Below, piece by piece: positions 33,178 through 45,238 of a DNA stretch of 64,000 nucleotides. Both the position numbers and the translations under genes were made by a program. Under the pieces are notes generated by a model. That model saw only the letters and a list, made by a program, of their open reading frames with translations, ran no database searches and was not told the DNA's origin. Within the stretch, counting starts at the first letter, position 1, and every line of letters starts with the position of its first letter. Origin of the DNA: Lactuca virosa (Eukaryota; Streptophyta; Magnoliopsida; Asterales; Asteraceae); assembly GCA_928212115.1 (NCBI GenBank), contig CAKMRJ010000001.1, positions 183,458,606 through 183,522,605 of the forward strand. The letters are read 5' to 3'.

Positions 33178-35361
33178 TGTCACACCCCAAAACCGGAACG
33201 GCGGAAACGTTCTGGGGTGGAGGACGTCATGCGTAGTATCACAACAATTGTATCATAGTAAGCGAAGTAAACACAACCATTACATAATAATAAGAATATT
33301 TACATTGTTTGAAAACATGGTTTATACATAACAGTATATAACAAAAGTAAAAGACATGACTCCAAAATGCTCTGTCTTCTCAAAAAGTTGGCAAGAGTAC
33401 CTGTCTATTGATTCCCTGAGAATACAAGCAGTTTTGAAAATATCAGCATAAAGCTGGTGAGTTCATAAGCGTTTAGTTCTGGTAAAAGAAATGTTTCTTT
33501 GATCCTTTGAAAAGTGTTTGCCAAGAAAATCCCATATTTTCTTATGAAAGATGTTTGATTATCCATTTGTTATTTGTTTAACAGCCTGTTTATGTACGGT
33601 TGAATTATCCCAGGAAAACCCTATATTTTCCTTAAAAGTTGATAGTTAGTTATCTGTTCTTGTATGAGGTGTACAAGTATCTACCATACTTGTATCGTTA
33701 AATGTAGTTTCCTTGAAAACCCCTGTTTGTTGTCTGTGAAATGTATTAGTCTTATTCCATAAATAAAACTAAGAAGTAGGTAGTGAACTAGATCCTAAGG
33801 GTATTATCAATACCTTCTAGTAATCAAATCGGTTATTACTTTGAGGTTAGTTCACTTGATTCATTATTACCAAAGTAAATCTCTGTTATCTAGGTTGCGA
33901 GTTTTATAACCATACATTAAACTAGATATGGCACGTAACGGGGCCCGTATCCTTTTATGACTTTGGCACCCGTAGACCTGACGGTCCCATTGTAGCTAGC
34001 AACGAGGTGCGGGATAGTCAGTCCCGTATAGATCTATACACAATAGTCACGCTCTCCCTACAAGAGATTCTGGTTACAAGGGTTTGTCCTACACTCACGA
34101 ATCCGGTGGAGTGTTACCACAGACGTGTCTCCAACTTAAAATAACAAATTTACAAATAATAATATGGAAAATCCTGTTTATGGTTTGTATGAATCCTTTG
34201 TAAAATATCACATTTTATGACAAGATTCACAAGTTCCCTTGCTTTAGTTCTGAAAACTGTTTCTACGAGTTCATTTCTTAATCGTTTGGTAAAATTGTTT
34301 TCTATGTTAAAAAGCATACTGAATCTGTAAGTATTTCATACGAAATAATATACTTTGAGTACAAGTTTCCTTGTACTTTTTCTTGTATTCTCCCCCTGAA
34401 AACATAAAAAACTCAGAAAAGGTGTAGGGGTATGAACTCACTGTTTGACGTAGGATCTGGGTGTTTGATCGGTTACTAATGCTGAGTGTCAACCGGTGTT
34501 TCGTATGCAAGTGGATCCTATTAACATGTGATATTGCATATGTGTGTTAGAATTTGGGTGTTTCATGACTAAACATGACGGGAAACCACCCTAAAGACTT
34601 GGAAATGCTTGTCGGGACCCTATATGATCAAACAAGGGAGGTGTACTGCCAAAAGAGTGTGTGTGCGGCCAGGAAGTGCGGTCATCATGTGTGTGCGGTT
34701 GCACACAGGAGTGTGCGGCCGTATAGGGGCCGTGTGCAGTCGTACATGGGAGTGTGCGGCCGTACACTCTTCATTCATGCTCAAAATGTTGATTGTCGGG
34801 TGTTTCAAAGCCAATACCAAGTCCAACTAGCAAATGAAGGCCAAACTCTTCACCATGGAGAGTCTTTAAGGTGTGTACGGCCACCTTATGAAGGTGTGCG
34901 GCCGTACACCTTCAAGTGATGAAGAACACGAAGAACATGAAGAGTTTTAAGCTTAGATCAAGGTGTCTTACCACTATAACAAGCTGAATGATGGAGTAAT
35001 TCACGTTTTGGAGGCCCTAAGAGTGCTCATGGATGAAGTTGTTAGAAAGAGAAAGTAGTGTGTAGCCAAAAATGGAAAAAGAGTGAATGAGGGGTCTCCT
35101 CCTATATATGGAAGGGAGTGTACGGTTGGAGGGTAGGTGTGCGGCCGCACACCCATGTGTACGGCCGTACACTCCTCCCGAGAGGGTGTATGGCCCGAAT
35201 GTTGTACTATGACTTGGTATTACTCGACCTAGTACCCAAACTTTGATTGTACGAGGTTTAGAACGCTTGATTAAACCCTTAAATGGTGTAAAATGGTCAT
35301 AAAATCGAGTTTAATATTGATATAAAGATCAATTGCACTGGATAAAAGTTTCGGGTTGTCA
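33178..35361 (-). mobile_element. 5' LTR of element D
   Basis: A complete 2184-bp LTR. The minus-strand TATA box is at 35102-35109. Two perfect palindromes lie just upstream: GGTGTGCGGCCGCACACC (35136-35153) and GTGTACGGCCGTACAC (35157-35172). The word array is at 34641-34912. A candidate LTR-internal intron runs on the minus strand from GTGAGT at 34441 to ttctcAG at 33416. The LTR differs only slightly from the 3' copy where both exist. Confidence 0.93.
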
Positions 35362-35876
35362 CACTAATAGTGTGGGCTAATGATCCATGGTTATTTAGGA
35401 TGGGCTAAACCAATGAGATAATCCATGGATAGTCCATGGAGGTTAACCCATGGATCCTAAGTAATATGAAAGGTTATTAGGGTTTACAAAGTGTAAGCCT
35501 AGCATTTGCCACACTATAAAAGAAACCCCTCATTGCCAAATCGGTTACAACATTATGCCACAACATTCTTGGAGAGTGATATTGATTTTGTGCAAGTAAC
35601 TTATTCTCTCAAGCCTCCTCTTGCATATTGGTGTTTGTGAACCATTAGAGGCATCACGCTTGGGGTGCTCAAGCTTTCAAAGGTCAAGAACTATAAGTCC
35701 TTCTAGGAGGTAAGTCATCTAACTAGTTGTGTTGTTAATTTGACAATTTGTATGCTAGTTAGGATATATGGTTTGGAAAAATTAAAATATGCATGTATAA
35801 TTAGAGAAAACATAGATCCAAAGCATTTAGGATTTCATGTGCACCATAGGAGTGTTCTAGTGCTCAAAACCCAACA
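35362..35876 (+). mobile_element. 5' LTR of element E, distal part
   Basis: It starts inside the LTR at the insertion point of element D and ends at CA 35876. A TATA box (actataaaaga) lies at 35515-35521. Upstream of it three CCATGG words occur within 80 bp (35382-35455). A strong splice donor GAG/GTAAGT lies at 35710. Confidence 0.85.
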
Positions 35877-35877
35877 G

Positions 35878-35890
35878 TGATATCAAAGGC
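35878..35890 (+). other. Decayed primer binding site of element E
   Basis: tgatatcaaaggc corresponds to tggtatcagagcc at the same position in F, with three substitutions. Confidence 0.75.
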
Positions 35891-37584
35891 TACGGTTGTT
35901 TTCTATTATACTTGATTCTTGTTAGTTTTCCAAGTTGAAAAAATCGAATTTTTGGCATCTAACTGATGAACTCGTCGAGTCCACTGGCTGACTCGACGAG
36001 TCCACTCAGAAACAGAGCAACTCGACGAGTCAGTTCATGCACTCGACGAGTTGCAGACTCTGGTTGTAGAAATTCGAGGTTTTTGGCCAGAATTGGATTA
36101 GGATCATTACCACAAACTGTTTTGAATCATAAAATCTGTTTTTTCTGATATGGTAGTGATCATTCTCACCCAATTACAAGATAATTGTCAAAGTTTTAAG
36201 ATAATTGTTGATTTATATGATAAACAAAGTTGCTTGCAAATTGTTGACTTGATATTATCTTGTTTATGAGTTTAGCTAGATCAATCTAGAATCATATGAT
36301 AATTTTAGTTGTTGAAAATTGATCTAAATGAATTTTAATGACCTCCATAACTTGTCCTCAAGTTATGGAAAATGAAAAGTCTCATACATTAAAATGACAT
36401 TAAACTCATAAGTTATGGAAATGAAAGGACAATTGTCAAATATTAAGATAATATGTTAATTATTTTTTTTATTTGATATGAAATGCTTTGCTATATGAGT
36501 TAGATTAGATCAATAGAATATTATATGATAATTTTCCTTGTAAGAATTGATCTAAATTTTCTTTAATGATTTTCATAACTAGTCCTCAAGTTGTGGAACA
36601 TGAAAAGTCTTTTCATAAAACCAACATTAACTCATAAGTTATAAAAATGAAGAGTTTTGACAAGTTTCAAAACTTGCCCTCAAGTTTTGGAATTTGTAAA
36701 GTCTCGCTAATGAAACTTTAATTCCAAACGCTAGAGTTTTAAAAGTTAAAATTTAACCCTTATACTTTATAATATTATAAGTTTAATAATATATATATGT
36801 ATAATACAAGTCAGTCTTATCGTTAGTAGGCCTCATTCACGAAGCCGATCTATAAGGGGGGTATAAGGTTACTGCCTATAAAATGGCAGTTTAATGGGTG
36901 TCCACTCTCACCCACTACTTCCTTGACTGGTGGAGGGTCGTTAGCCGAACGGGTAAGATAGGATATTAATTCTCCCTCATGAAAAGTATAATGATAAATA
37001 TAAAGTAACTAAACTTTTATTAAATTCCCAATCTTAGTTACTTTAGGAAAATGTGAAAATGGTGCTAATCCATGAAATTACACTTTGCACCTTGTTAAGT
37101 CGTTAGTGGAGCGTGTGTGGTTAACCGGCACACTAATCTGGGACTGACAATGTGTGACAAAGGGTAGCTTGATGTTAATCACATATCAATGGAGTCTGTG
37201 TGGTTAACCGGCACACTGATTAGGTGATTTGTAAAATTGGGTGTACCAAGCTAATATGCATGGTTATTTACACCTGTTTTGTGATACTCGGCATCCCAGT
37301 CACAAACTTGAAGGGCACAATCGAGATTTAAACATGTCATTGAAAAGTTCAATGAATCTCAAAGGATCTAGGAATTTCAATCCAATTAAAACTTAATAAT
37401 CTATTTCGTTTTTCATGGTGGAAATTGGTAAATCGTCATTTACCTACCTTCAGATATTTTACAATTGGATTACGGCATCCCTCTTCGCAATTGTTAAATA
37501 TTGTGTTGGGTCCTAACCTTAATATTTTGTTTTGGGTGTTATATTAAGGACTTAAATAAACTAATTTGAATTTCTCCCTTGTAG
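35891..37584 (+). ncRNA. Structured noncoding leader of element E (candidate intron and packaging region)
   Basis: This sequence between primer site and gag aligns with 46032-47575 (F) and in part 57925-59151 (G). It contains ACTCGACGAGT words (35969-36052); tcct/ccct tetraloop hairpins at 36345-36368, 36574-36595 and 36668-36689; ACTGCC-tataaaat-GGCAGT at 36871-36890; GGGTG..CACCC at 36896-36913; and two GGTTAACC hairpins at 37103-37136 and 37186-37219. It ends in a pyrimidine-rich acceptor ttgtAG just before ATG 37585. RNA structure and role are inferred from compensatory changes. Confidence 0.65.
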
Positions 37585-38136
37585 ATGTCTAGTTTAGACA
37601 ACTATGGTCTTCCCGAATCTTTTGGAAAAAGATTTCCAAATGAAGATGATATTCCACAATATCATACTTCACTTCCTCCACCTCCTCCAAATATTCCACA
37701 ATATCATACTTCACTTCCTCCACCTCCTCCAATTATTCTCCTATTGGCTAGTAAACACCAAGATTGAAGGTCTATGTGTGCACATCTCTTGGATATGCAA
37801 TTACACATTGACAAGCTGGGAATGTTGGGTGTCATTTTCCCGAGGAAGTTGGCTGTTGACTTGGTTCTTCAGTCACTTCCCGATTCGTATAGTCAGTTTG
37901 TTAAAGACTACTATATGACAGACCGCGACATGACCCTTATTGATCTTACCTATTTGATTATTGCTGCTGAATCAACAATGATTTGGCGCAATGGTCAAGC
38001 AAATTTGATTGGAAGATCTACTTCCCAAGCTGCCATGGACATAGGCAATGACATAGATAGTCCAGAAAAGATCCCTTCTCCTATGGGAAGGGAATTGGCT
38101 ATGGTCAAAAGATTTGACCATAAGATCACTATCTAA
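37585..38136 (+). pseudogene. Element E gag fragment
   Basis: ATG 37585 directly follows the splice acceptor, as in F and G. The first 60 codons include a 14-residue tandem duplication rich in proline (IPQYHTSLPPPPP twice). After a frame change near 37767, a second frame (37774-38136) shows a copia gag helix region (DKLGMLGVIFPRKLAVDLVLQSLPDS). The zinc knuckle expected downstream is not readable. Confidence 0.75.
37651..37734 (+). repeat. 42-bp tandem duplication in element E gag
   Basis: Two adjacent, nearly identical 42-bp units encode a 14-residue proline-rich repeat and keep the frame. Confidence 0.9.
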
Positions 38137-41040
38137 CTCTATTAAGTTCTTGTTTGTAGATTCTTAATACATGATGTGATAGCATTACATTTTGATGTTT
38201 TGTAGGATCAAAGGAGGCTTAAAGGAAAGGCATGCAGAGTCTGATCGCGAAGAGATGAATTTCAATCACATGGTTCGATGACCAGATTTTTGAGCTGCTG
38301 GCTAGGAGTTATGATAGATTGCTTAGAAATATGTAGTAACATAGTTTTCATTTGTAATTGCATTGTAAGGAAAAGTCTTTCCGCGTCTTTTATAAATAAA
38401 TAAAATTTTTTATTTTATCTTATACCTCCTTACAATGGCATTTGTGGAAAATTGATCTTTGTATTTTTAACAATATGGATTTGAATATTTCATTTGTGGT
38501 AGTGTCTAAATTTACAAAATAAAGGAAGATTCTCATCACCCATGTTTCAATTGGACAGAAACTTGGGATCATGCAACTTGTATTGTATTATGAGTGAGAA
38601 CCTTCATCCTTGGTAAATTAGGACTAATTCCTTGTTCACATACAGAGTTGAGTTAAGTGAAGGACTAGGGGATCTAGTACACTTGGTTGTGCGCTGGTTA
38701 GGTCCACCACAAAGAACGATAAGACTATTCGTTATGGTTTACTAAAGTTAGTAAATATGGTTATGCTTACAAGATTAAGTATAATTCTGAGTCATTGAAA
38801 ACTCTCAATGTATAGCAGAACGAATAAGAAGAATCAAATTCGGCAGAAAGATAAAAGTTTCTCCACTCTGAAAAGATGGGAGAGTACTAGAATATCGTGT
38901 TTTATGATCATCTTAATGATTATGAAAACCATATCACAATTTGGTCCTCTAAGGATGCCTTAGTGCATTTGTTTGGCTAAGAAGAGGAATCAGTAAGTGT
39001 TGAAATGGTTAAATCAATGAAGATGAATCATACTTCGTTCCAAAATCAAATCTTTAAGTCATACTCCAAGATTGTATATTGAGTGACATATCAGCAAATG
39101 TAGAGTAAAATGTTTTCTTCTCTTGTACATTTGAAATTGGTAAGTTGTAATGTTTTGGATAAAATAAAGACCAACTAAGACCAATTGTGAGAAGTGTTTG
39201 TCTTGATAAGAAACCGTACTAACTCTTGAATGTTTGTTTGTCAAATAATGTTTCTTGACAAAGAGAATCTTATATGTCAAGAGGTTAGTGGGAGTCTTAA
39301 AGGTCTTGAAAACTGTCAAGAACTAATGAAGAGTAAACTTATTATTAATCACTAGCACACGACTTGAGGTTTGTAACCTATCATGTTTGACATATTCTTG
39401 TCTCTGTGGCCATTCCAATTAAAGTTGACTATGCATGTGAGTTTTATGAGTTCTCAATTGTTTGCATAACAACCTGGAAGCAATGGCAGACCCTTGTGCT
39501 GCCAGGTGGCAAGAAATTAAGATTGAACAAGTTCAGTCCATATGAGTTTGGATTTGTCACTAACCTTATCTTAAGATTATGGTTATGACAAATTCACATG
39601 GATAGGAACACATACACCATAAAAAATCTAAGTGTCATAAGGTTTCTCTCTAATTCATGAAAATGATTGTGAGGACACACTTTCACTAAGTAGATTTTAA
39701 AGAGTTAGCATTGTGATATTTGCATTCTCAAATTCGATTATGACTACAACACCCCTCTTCATAGTTCGAATTGTGAGAAATAGCAAAAGGTCTAAACATT
39801 TGAGACTTATTGCTGTAAGTTCTAAAACTGTTTAGAGACACATATGAGCTTTCTAATAAAAGGTGTGCGAGCTTAGATAAAGGCTTATCGAAGCATCTCG
39901 TGTCAGAAATCTGAACTTTGGTAAGAAAGTAAATAAATTATTGATTTCTAGAAGTCCAACTGATTTCTGGATGTATGTCAAACCTAGTGGGAGCATAAAT
40001 TTTATGCAAGTAACAAAATAATTTTTGTGCTAGTGCGAGCATAATTATTATGATAAATGTTCCAAGTTAGCAATGTTAATTATAGAAACCAAAGTTTTCA
40101 ATTCACAAAGTTGAAGGGTTGAAAAGTTGTTTTGCTATAATTAAGGGAGAGGAACTTATACTTCATTTCAATTCTAAAATTTTAGATTGAGATTTTAATC
40201 AAATTTAGTCAAGGATTTTTATGAATACCATGTTGAAATGCTTCAACATTGGAAATCCTATATATGGAAATATTATAGCAAGAGACTGGTCAAGTATCAT
40301 GTATTTATGTAAGACATTATGAATCGTATCCCATATGCTTCGAGTATAGGATCGATTGCATATGCTATAATATTCATGTGTTTTAATTTTCCAAATGCCT
40401 AGGTCATTAAGAGGGAAAAATGACTAGAACTGCATATGACAAAAGTTATTAAACAACTAGTAAGAACAATCCAAGGTTCACCAAAGATTGGTTGCTTATG
40501 GATAGTTGCAAGTATAGTAATGGATGGACCATATTGATTATTATGAATAGACAGGATTCTATTAACAATGAGTTGTCATATGGAAAATATGGAAATGTTT
40601 CCATAATAGGAGATGGATATCAAGAATCTATGAGAAAGTTAGATCCTTTTATGCAAGAAGGATGTTCAAAGGAATGTGCTTTGAATATGAGACTTCGGAT
40701 CTATGGAATTGTCTTGTAACAATATCCAAATGAATGTTTTGTAATTGACAAAGTCTCTGTGACTTGGGTATATAGTCGTTACAAAAGGATCACTACATAT
40801 AAGTTTAGAACCTAACAAATTACAGTAAGTGGCAAGAACTTGCTATTCTTACACTTATGATAAGGATTTGCAATTGTGAAATGAGTATCGTTGGAAATGT
40901 TTACAATTGATCTATTTCACAAATTAAGGACCATAGGAAAACATAGTGTACATGCTTGGAGCATGGGATAACTATTGTATTAATTCAAGTATTAAGTTTA
41001 TAAATCGAAACATTATACAATGAATAATGTGTAATCAATA
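38137..41040 (+). pseudogene. Element E pol, heavily decayed
   Basis: No long frame remains, but short nucleotide matches to F appear in the right order. An integrase-like block lies near 38660-38830 (gatctagtacac..., agtaaatatggttatg..., tctgagtcattgaaaa). A reverse transcriptase-like block lies near 39965-39995 (tatgtcaaacctagtgggagcataa). No catalytic motif is intact. Erosion is far beyond that of F and G. Confidence 0.6.
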
Positions 41041-41859
41041 TGGTGATTAAATAAAAGGTCTTTTACTTACACTCAAAAGTTTTGGGGCCATATAGGATTT
41101 GTATTATTCTTGTGTTTCACTTTGCATGTTTTGACTTCCCGAATAACTAGGTTATTCAAACTATCCACAGTCGATCATACGTTGGAAGTAAGTATGAAAG
41201 AAGATTGTCATGAGTTGGCTTGTAGATTGTCTAAGGCGTTAGACATAGCAAAAGTGTGCTACACCATTCATGAGTGCTCCTGAAATAAGATTTGAGTATT
41301 GGATTCAACCCGCGCTCACCTGAATCACTTCATGGAATTTATCACGAGTGATTGTGAGACGATAATATCATATAATCTTTAAACTAAGATATATGAGTTG
41401 TTGACTACGAGTTGGTTGTGCATTGATGATACGAAAACGCATCAGTAACTTGATGTTATAAAACGTATCGTTGTACATGACTTAATGAGTAGTTAGTACA
41501 AGCATATAATGTAGAAGTTTCTATGTTCCTTTTATACTAAGAGGATTAAAAGTGATATCTTGGGCCCCTCGATGATTCTGTTTTGACTAAGTGTCGGGCC
41601 CGATCAGAACTAAATTGATGTGTTCAGTTATGTTCTATGTCAGACAAATCGGAAATCGGGAAACAAATTGCAGGACAATAAGTATGACTATGTTCCATGT
41701 ATTTGTCCACATATATATCTTGAGAACTGAGGAATATATGATCCCTTATCTAAAGGATGCGTCACTGACTAGGTCAGAGTTCGACAGTGGCTTTTGAAAG
41801 CTTACGGTTGCTAAGTCGGATCCTGAAGTCGCATTGCCAGCTATAGTTATTAGACTTAT
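41041..41859 (+). other. Conserved 3' noncoding region of element E
   Basis: About 800 bp matching the same interval in F (51640-52448) and in part C (4865-5509). It begins with aataaaaggt.ttttacttac and contains caaactatccac, catacgttggaagta, cacttcatggaatttatc, gggccc.tcgatgatt and aaatcggaaatcggga. It retains more similarity to F than the adjacent pol does. Confidence 0.65.
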
Positions 41860-41872
41860 CCAAGTGGGAGAC
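41860..41872 (+). other. Polypurine tract of element E
   Basis: ccaagtgggagac abuts the 3' LTR, identical in form to the tract of F. Confidence 0.8.
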
Positions 41873-42658
41873 TGTTGGATTTGGTGTCTAAGCCCACAAC
41901 TATAATTGGGATGTACTTGACCCGATTGTAGCATGGTCCTTTTGGGTTTCCTTCACCAGTGCAATTTGATAGGATGGACTTTTTAGAATAAGGTTATTTA
42001 TGATTTATTAATATATTATAAGTATAATAAATTAATTGAGAAATCATATTATTTAATTAGTATTGATCAAGAATTAATTTATTAATTTTGTGATCAAAAG
42101 AGACTAATTAAATATATGGGGATTGATTGTGTAAATCAATGATTCTAATAGAGTAGGCTAATGATCCATGGTTATTTATGATGGGCTAAACCAATGAGAT
42201 AATTCGTGGATAGTCCATGGAGTTTAACCCATGGATCCTAAGTAATATGAAAGGTCATTAGGGTTTACAAAGTGTAACCCTAGCATTTGCCACACTATAA
42301 AAGAAACCCCTCATGGCCAAAATCGGTTACAACATCGTGCCACAACATTCTTGGAGAGTGATATTGATTTTGTGCAAGTAACTTATTCTCTCAAGCCTCC
42401 TCTTGCATATTGGTGTTTGTGAATCATTAGAGGCATCACACTTGGGGTTCTCAAGCTTTTAAAGGTCAAGAACTACAAGTCCTTCTAAGAGGTAAGTCAT
42501 CTAACTAGTTGTGTTGTTCATTTGACAATTTGTATGCTAGTTAGGATATATGCTTTGGAAAAATTGAAATATGCATGTATAATTAGAGAAAACATAGATC
42601 CAAAGCATTTGGTGTTGCATGTGAACCATAGGAGTGTTATAGTGCTCAAAACATAACA
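41873..42658 (+). mobile_element. 3' LTR of element E
   Basis: A 786-bp LTR from tgttggattt to cataaca. It carries the CCATGG words, TATA box (actataaaag) and donor gag/GTAAGT seen in the 5' copy. Confidence 0.9.
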
Positions 42659-42679
42659 TCACTGCCAGGTGTGGGATCA

Positions 42680-43150
42680 ACCAAATTTCAAACATGGTTG
42701 TCATACATGGACTGAATCTCGCACTCCGTTCTTTACTTCCAATTGTCAGCTTAAAGGCCTACCGTCGCTTACTTATAGTTGGATGGCTCATGCATATTAA
42801 ACAGTGTACGATCACTAATCACTATGACTTTTCCAAGAATAATATGGAGACCATAGACCTCGGGAGGAAGACGAACTCTATTGGATCTACGAAGGGGAGG
42901 TGGAGATATATCAGTTTGCTCAACAAATTGCTCTAGCTCAAGCTGATTGCTAGTTTCAACTAAAGGTTCTTCTTCACTTGACTCTTGAAGCTCTTCAAGA
43001 TCAATTTTGGATCCAATTGGCCTCTTTGGAAACGAGACCCATCTCTAGGAAGAATCCCCTTCGAGCAACAAACACCTTGTTCTAATAAGGATTGTAAAAC
43101 AAGTATCCAAAATAATTTTGTTGATAACACATGAAGTAACACTTCTCTGA
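42680..43150 (-). pseudogene. Copia pol fragment (integrase-RT linker), minus strand
   Basis: The minus strand resembles the linker of F after integrase: FVARRG-like, an aagatcttgaagagcttcaagagtcaag block (F: IDLEELQESS), then acidic residues and a proline-arginine stretch before the reverse transcriptase start. All frames are broken. Its ends coincide with the E 3' LTR on the left and R family sequence on the right. Confidence 0.6.
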
Positions 43151-43159
43151 CCTGGGTTT

Positions 43160-44000
43160 GAGATTATCATTTGCCTCACAACGAACAAAGCCTCATCGTT
43201 CCGCATATGGCCTGGCCCAACATTGCCCAAAACATAATTAATCCCAAACTGTATTTTATACCAAGGTTCAACATCTAAGCCCAATAAACCTTATTCCTTT
43301 AGGTTCTAAGCTCCCACTCCAGAGACCTGAGACTTCTCTTGATCCAATTGAAGTCTGTGATCCTGAATAAAGATAAATCCCGACATTGGTTGTTACACTA
43401 CAATAACACCATAGTCTTATGCTCACTTTCTATGTTATAGTACCATTATATAATTTGTAGTTATGATCCTATATAGTCTTTCATGTAACTGTTATGGTAC
43501 CACCATAGTCTTACATGAAATTAATATGGTACCACCATAGTCCTTCATATAATTTCTATGGTACTACCAAAGTCTTTCATGAAGTTACAAAGACAAACAA
43601 TCATACATCAACCCCTAGTGTCCTTTATAGTATAGTCAAAAAACTTACCTGGATCAAAGAGTTGAATCCAACTACTTGAAGGCCTGAAGCATTGGCTACA
43701 CAACTCACCTAAACCAATCATAAGCTAAACTTAAGTCTATAGCTTAAAACCTCCAGTTTAATGAAAGTTCAAACTAGTCAAAAGTCAATGGTTAAGTCAA
43801 CGACCAACAATCATCATGTCGTGGCCAACCACAAGTCCTGTCGTAACCAACCACAACTCGTGCCGTGACCATTAGCCGACAAAATAGTCTCGAAAAGATT
43901 CAGTGATCACGTCACGTTCTATTCTAGGTTGTGTCATGATTTCCACCCAGATTCCAATTTTCCGTTAAGTAGTTAATCCTTTCAGATCAAGGCCCATAGC
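43160..44000 (-). repeat. Family R repeat, copy 1 (LTR-like)
   Basis: It is homologous to 44735-45238 and 53246-53525 together, that is, copy 2 split by element F. It includes ccaataaaccttattccttta, a ttgttacact junction (about 43391-43399) that could be an LTR terminus, and a tandem array. The word GTCGTGGCC/GCCGTGACC lies at 43815-43875. Minus orientation is inferred from copy 2. Confidence 0.6.
43401..43590. repeat. About 32-bp accatagtctt..catg tandem array, R copy 1
   Basis: Four to five diverged units of the type caccatagtctt-catg-aattgatatggtac. The same array occurs at 44945-45130 in copy 2. Confidence 0.75.
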
Positions 44001-44255
44001 TTATACACTATATTTTATACTTTTTGGATTAGAAAAAGTATTATTTTTTTTAAGTATAAAAATATTTATATATTTTATATATACTTTTTGGTAATAAAAA
44101 TTATCGTTTTATATAAGTTAGTAAAGCAACTATATATACTTTATAAGCATATTTTTGTTATAAAAGTACAAAGAGTTAAAACCTATGAGATCACTAACTC
44201 TATGTTGACGTATCTTAAAAAACGCATGTATTCTTAGGAACATAAGATGCCGGAG
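44001..44255. other. AT-rich filler sequence
   Basis: Low-complexity A/T sequence between R copy 1 and a small LTR-like segment. I see nothing else in it. Confidence 0.5.
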
Positions 44256-44516
44256 TGTCACCCCCAGGAATAATCAAGGAATTGTTTATCAATCACAGTT
44301 CCGTACTTCGTTTTATATTTATGCCCAATTGCTAGGACACGTATCGTATTTTGCATTATCACGTAGTACATCAGACAATGTAACTTCTAGTTCCTTATTA
44401 ATAAAAGCTTGTATTTTATATTGTTATTTTTGTATGATTCAACATATGTTCAATAACTGTAATCCATGAATAAGTCGCACAGCCCGACGTTTTCGTCGCT
44501 GGACGGGGGTGTGACA
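44256..44516. repeat. 261-bp segment with LTR-like ends
   Basis: It begins tgtcaccccc and ends cgggggtgtgaca, resembling the inverted ends of gypsy LTRs here, and contains cgacgttttcgtcg (44486-44499). No target duplication flanks it (CGGAG versus ATAAG), so it may be two truncated LTR ends rather than one unit. Confidence 0.35.
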
Positions 44517-45238
44517 ATAAGCTCCAAGTGGTTGCTTATTCCTTCTAATTCTCAAAAATCATCTAGAACATAAGGGAGGTGAAGAAAAAGACTTAAGGAG
44601 GCTAAGGTTGGTTCCTAAAGGGAGCTTGGTGAGATGATGGCTACCAAAAATTACCCAAATTTAGAGCTCAAGCCTTTAAATATGGGAAAACCATAGAAAC
44701 ATGGGGCTGAGGTTGCAACAGAAACCGCACTGTGGCACCTTGCTCGTCGTTCCACATACGACTTTTCCTGGCATGGCCCCCAACGTAATTAAGCCCAAAC
44801 TATATTCTAGACCAAATTCAACCTCTAAGCCCAATAAACCTTATTCCTTTAGGGTCCATACTCCCACTCTAGACTTCTCTTGATCCAATCGAAGTCTGTT
44901 ATTCTGAAAAAAGATACATCCCGAAACTGGGTGTTACACTATAATACCACCATAGGCTTATGCTCACTTTCGTTGCTATAATACCACTATATAATTTCTT
45001 GCCATAATCCTATATAGTATTTCATGCAGCTGCTATGGTATCACCATAGTCTTACATGCAATTGATATGGTACCACCATAGTCTTTCATACAATTTCTAT
45101 GGTACTACTAAAGTCTTTCATGAAGTTACGAAGACAAATAATCATACATCGAACCCTAGTGTCCTACATAGTGTAAACCAGAAAACTCACCTAAATCAAA
45201 GACTTGAATCTAAATACTCGAAGTCCTAAAGAATTAGT
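44517..45238 (-). repeat. Family R repeat, copy 2 left part (LTR-like)
   Basis: On the minus strand, tgtaacaccc at about 44934 looks like an LTR start. It is followed by gggctta-type U3 sequence and a TATA-like catatttaaagg (about 44678-44692) preceded by cacagtgcggttt. 44945-45130 repeats the tandem array of copy 1. It is interrupted at 45239 by element F and continues at 53246. Confidence 0.55.

Larger units (their letters stand above)
27047..35361 (-). mobile_element. Gypsy element D (Tekay/Del-like chromovirus), 3' LTR truncated
   Basis: A minus-strand element related to A: the same LTR termini (tgacaacccgaaa.. and ..ttttggggtgtgaca), polypurine tract, leader and gag-pol wording. The 5' LTR is complete (33178-35361) but the 3' LTR (27047-28273) lacks about 960 bp of its distal end. 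It inserted into the 5' LTR of element E: 35362 onward continues as E LTR. The expected left half of that LTR is missing, so a deletion at 27047 removed both the LTR end and the left target site. Internal deletions remove the protease active site and the RT-RNase H connection. Confidence 0.88.
35362..42658 (+). mobile_element. Copia element E, 5' truncated and decayed
   Basis: The partial 5' LTR (35362-35876) matches the distal half of the 3' LTR (41873-42658). Between them are a decayed primer site, a long structured leader, a gag fragment, badly eroded pol, a conserved 3' noncoding region and a purine tract. The proximal half of the 5' LTR was lost on the left side of element D. It is a relative of F and G. 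Confidence 0.85.

Noticed and set aside
44256..44516. Possible small solo LTR or MITE with inverted ends tgtcacccc / ggggtgtgaca.
   Set aside because: It has no target-site duplication and such termini are common to gypsy LTRs; kept only as a low-confidence repeat.
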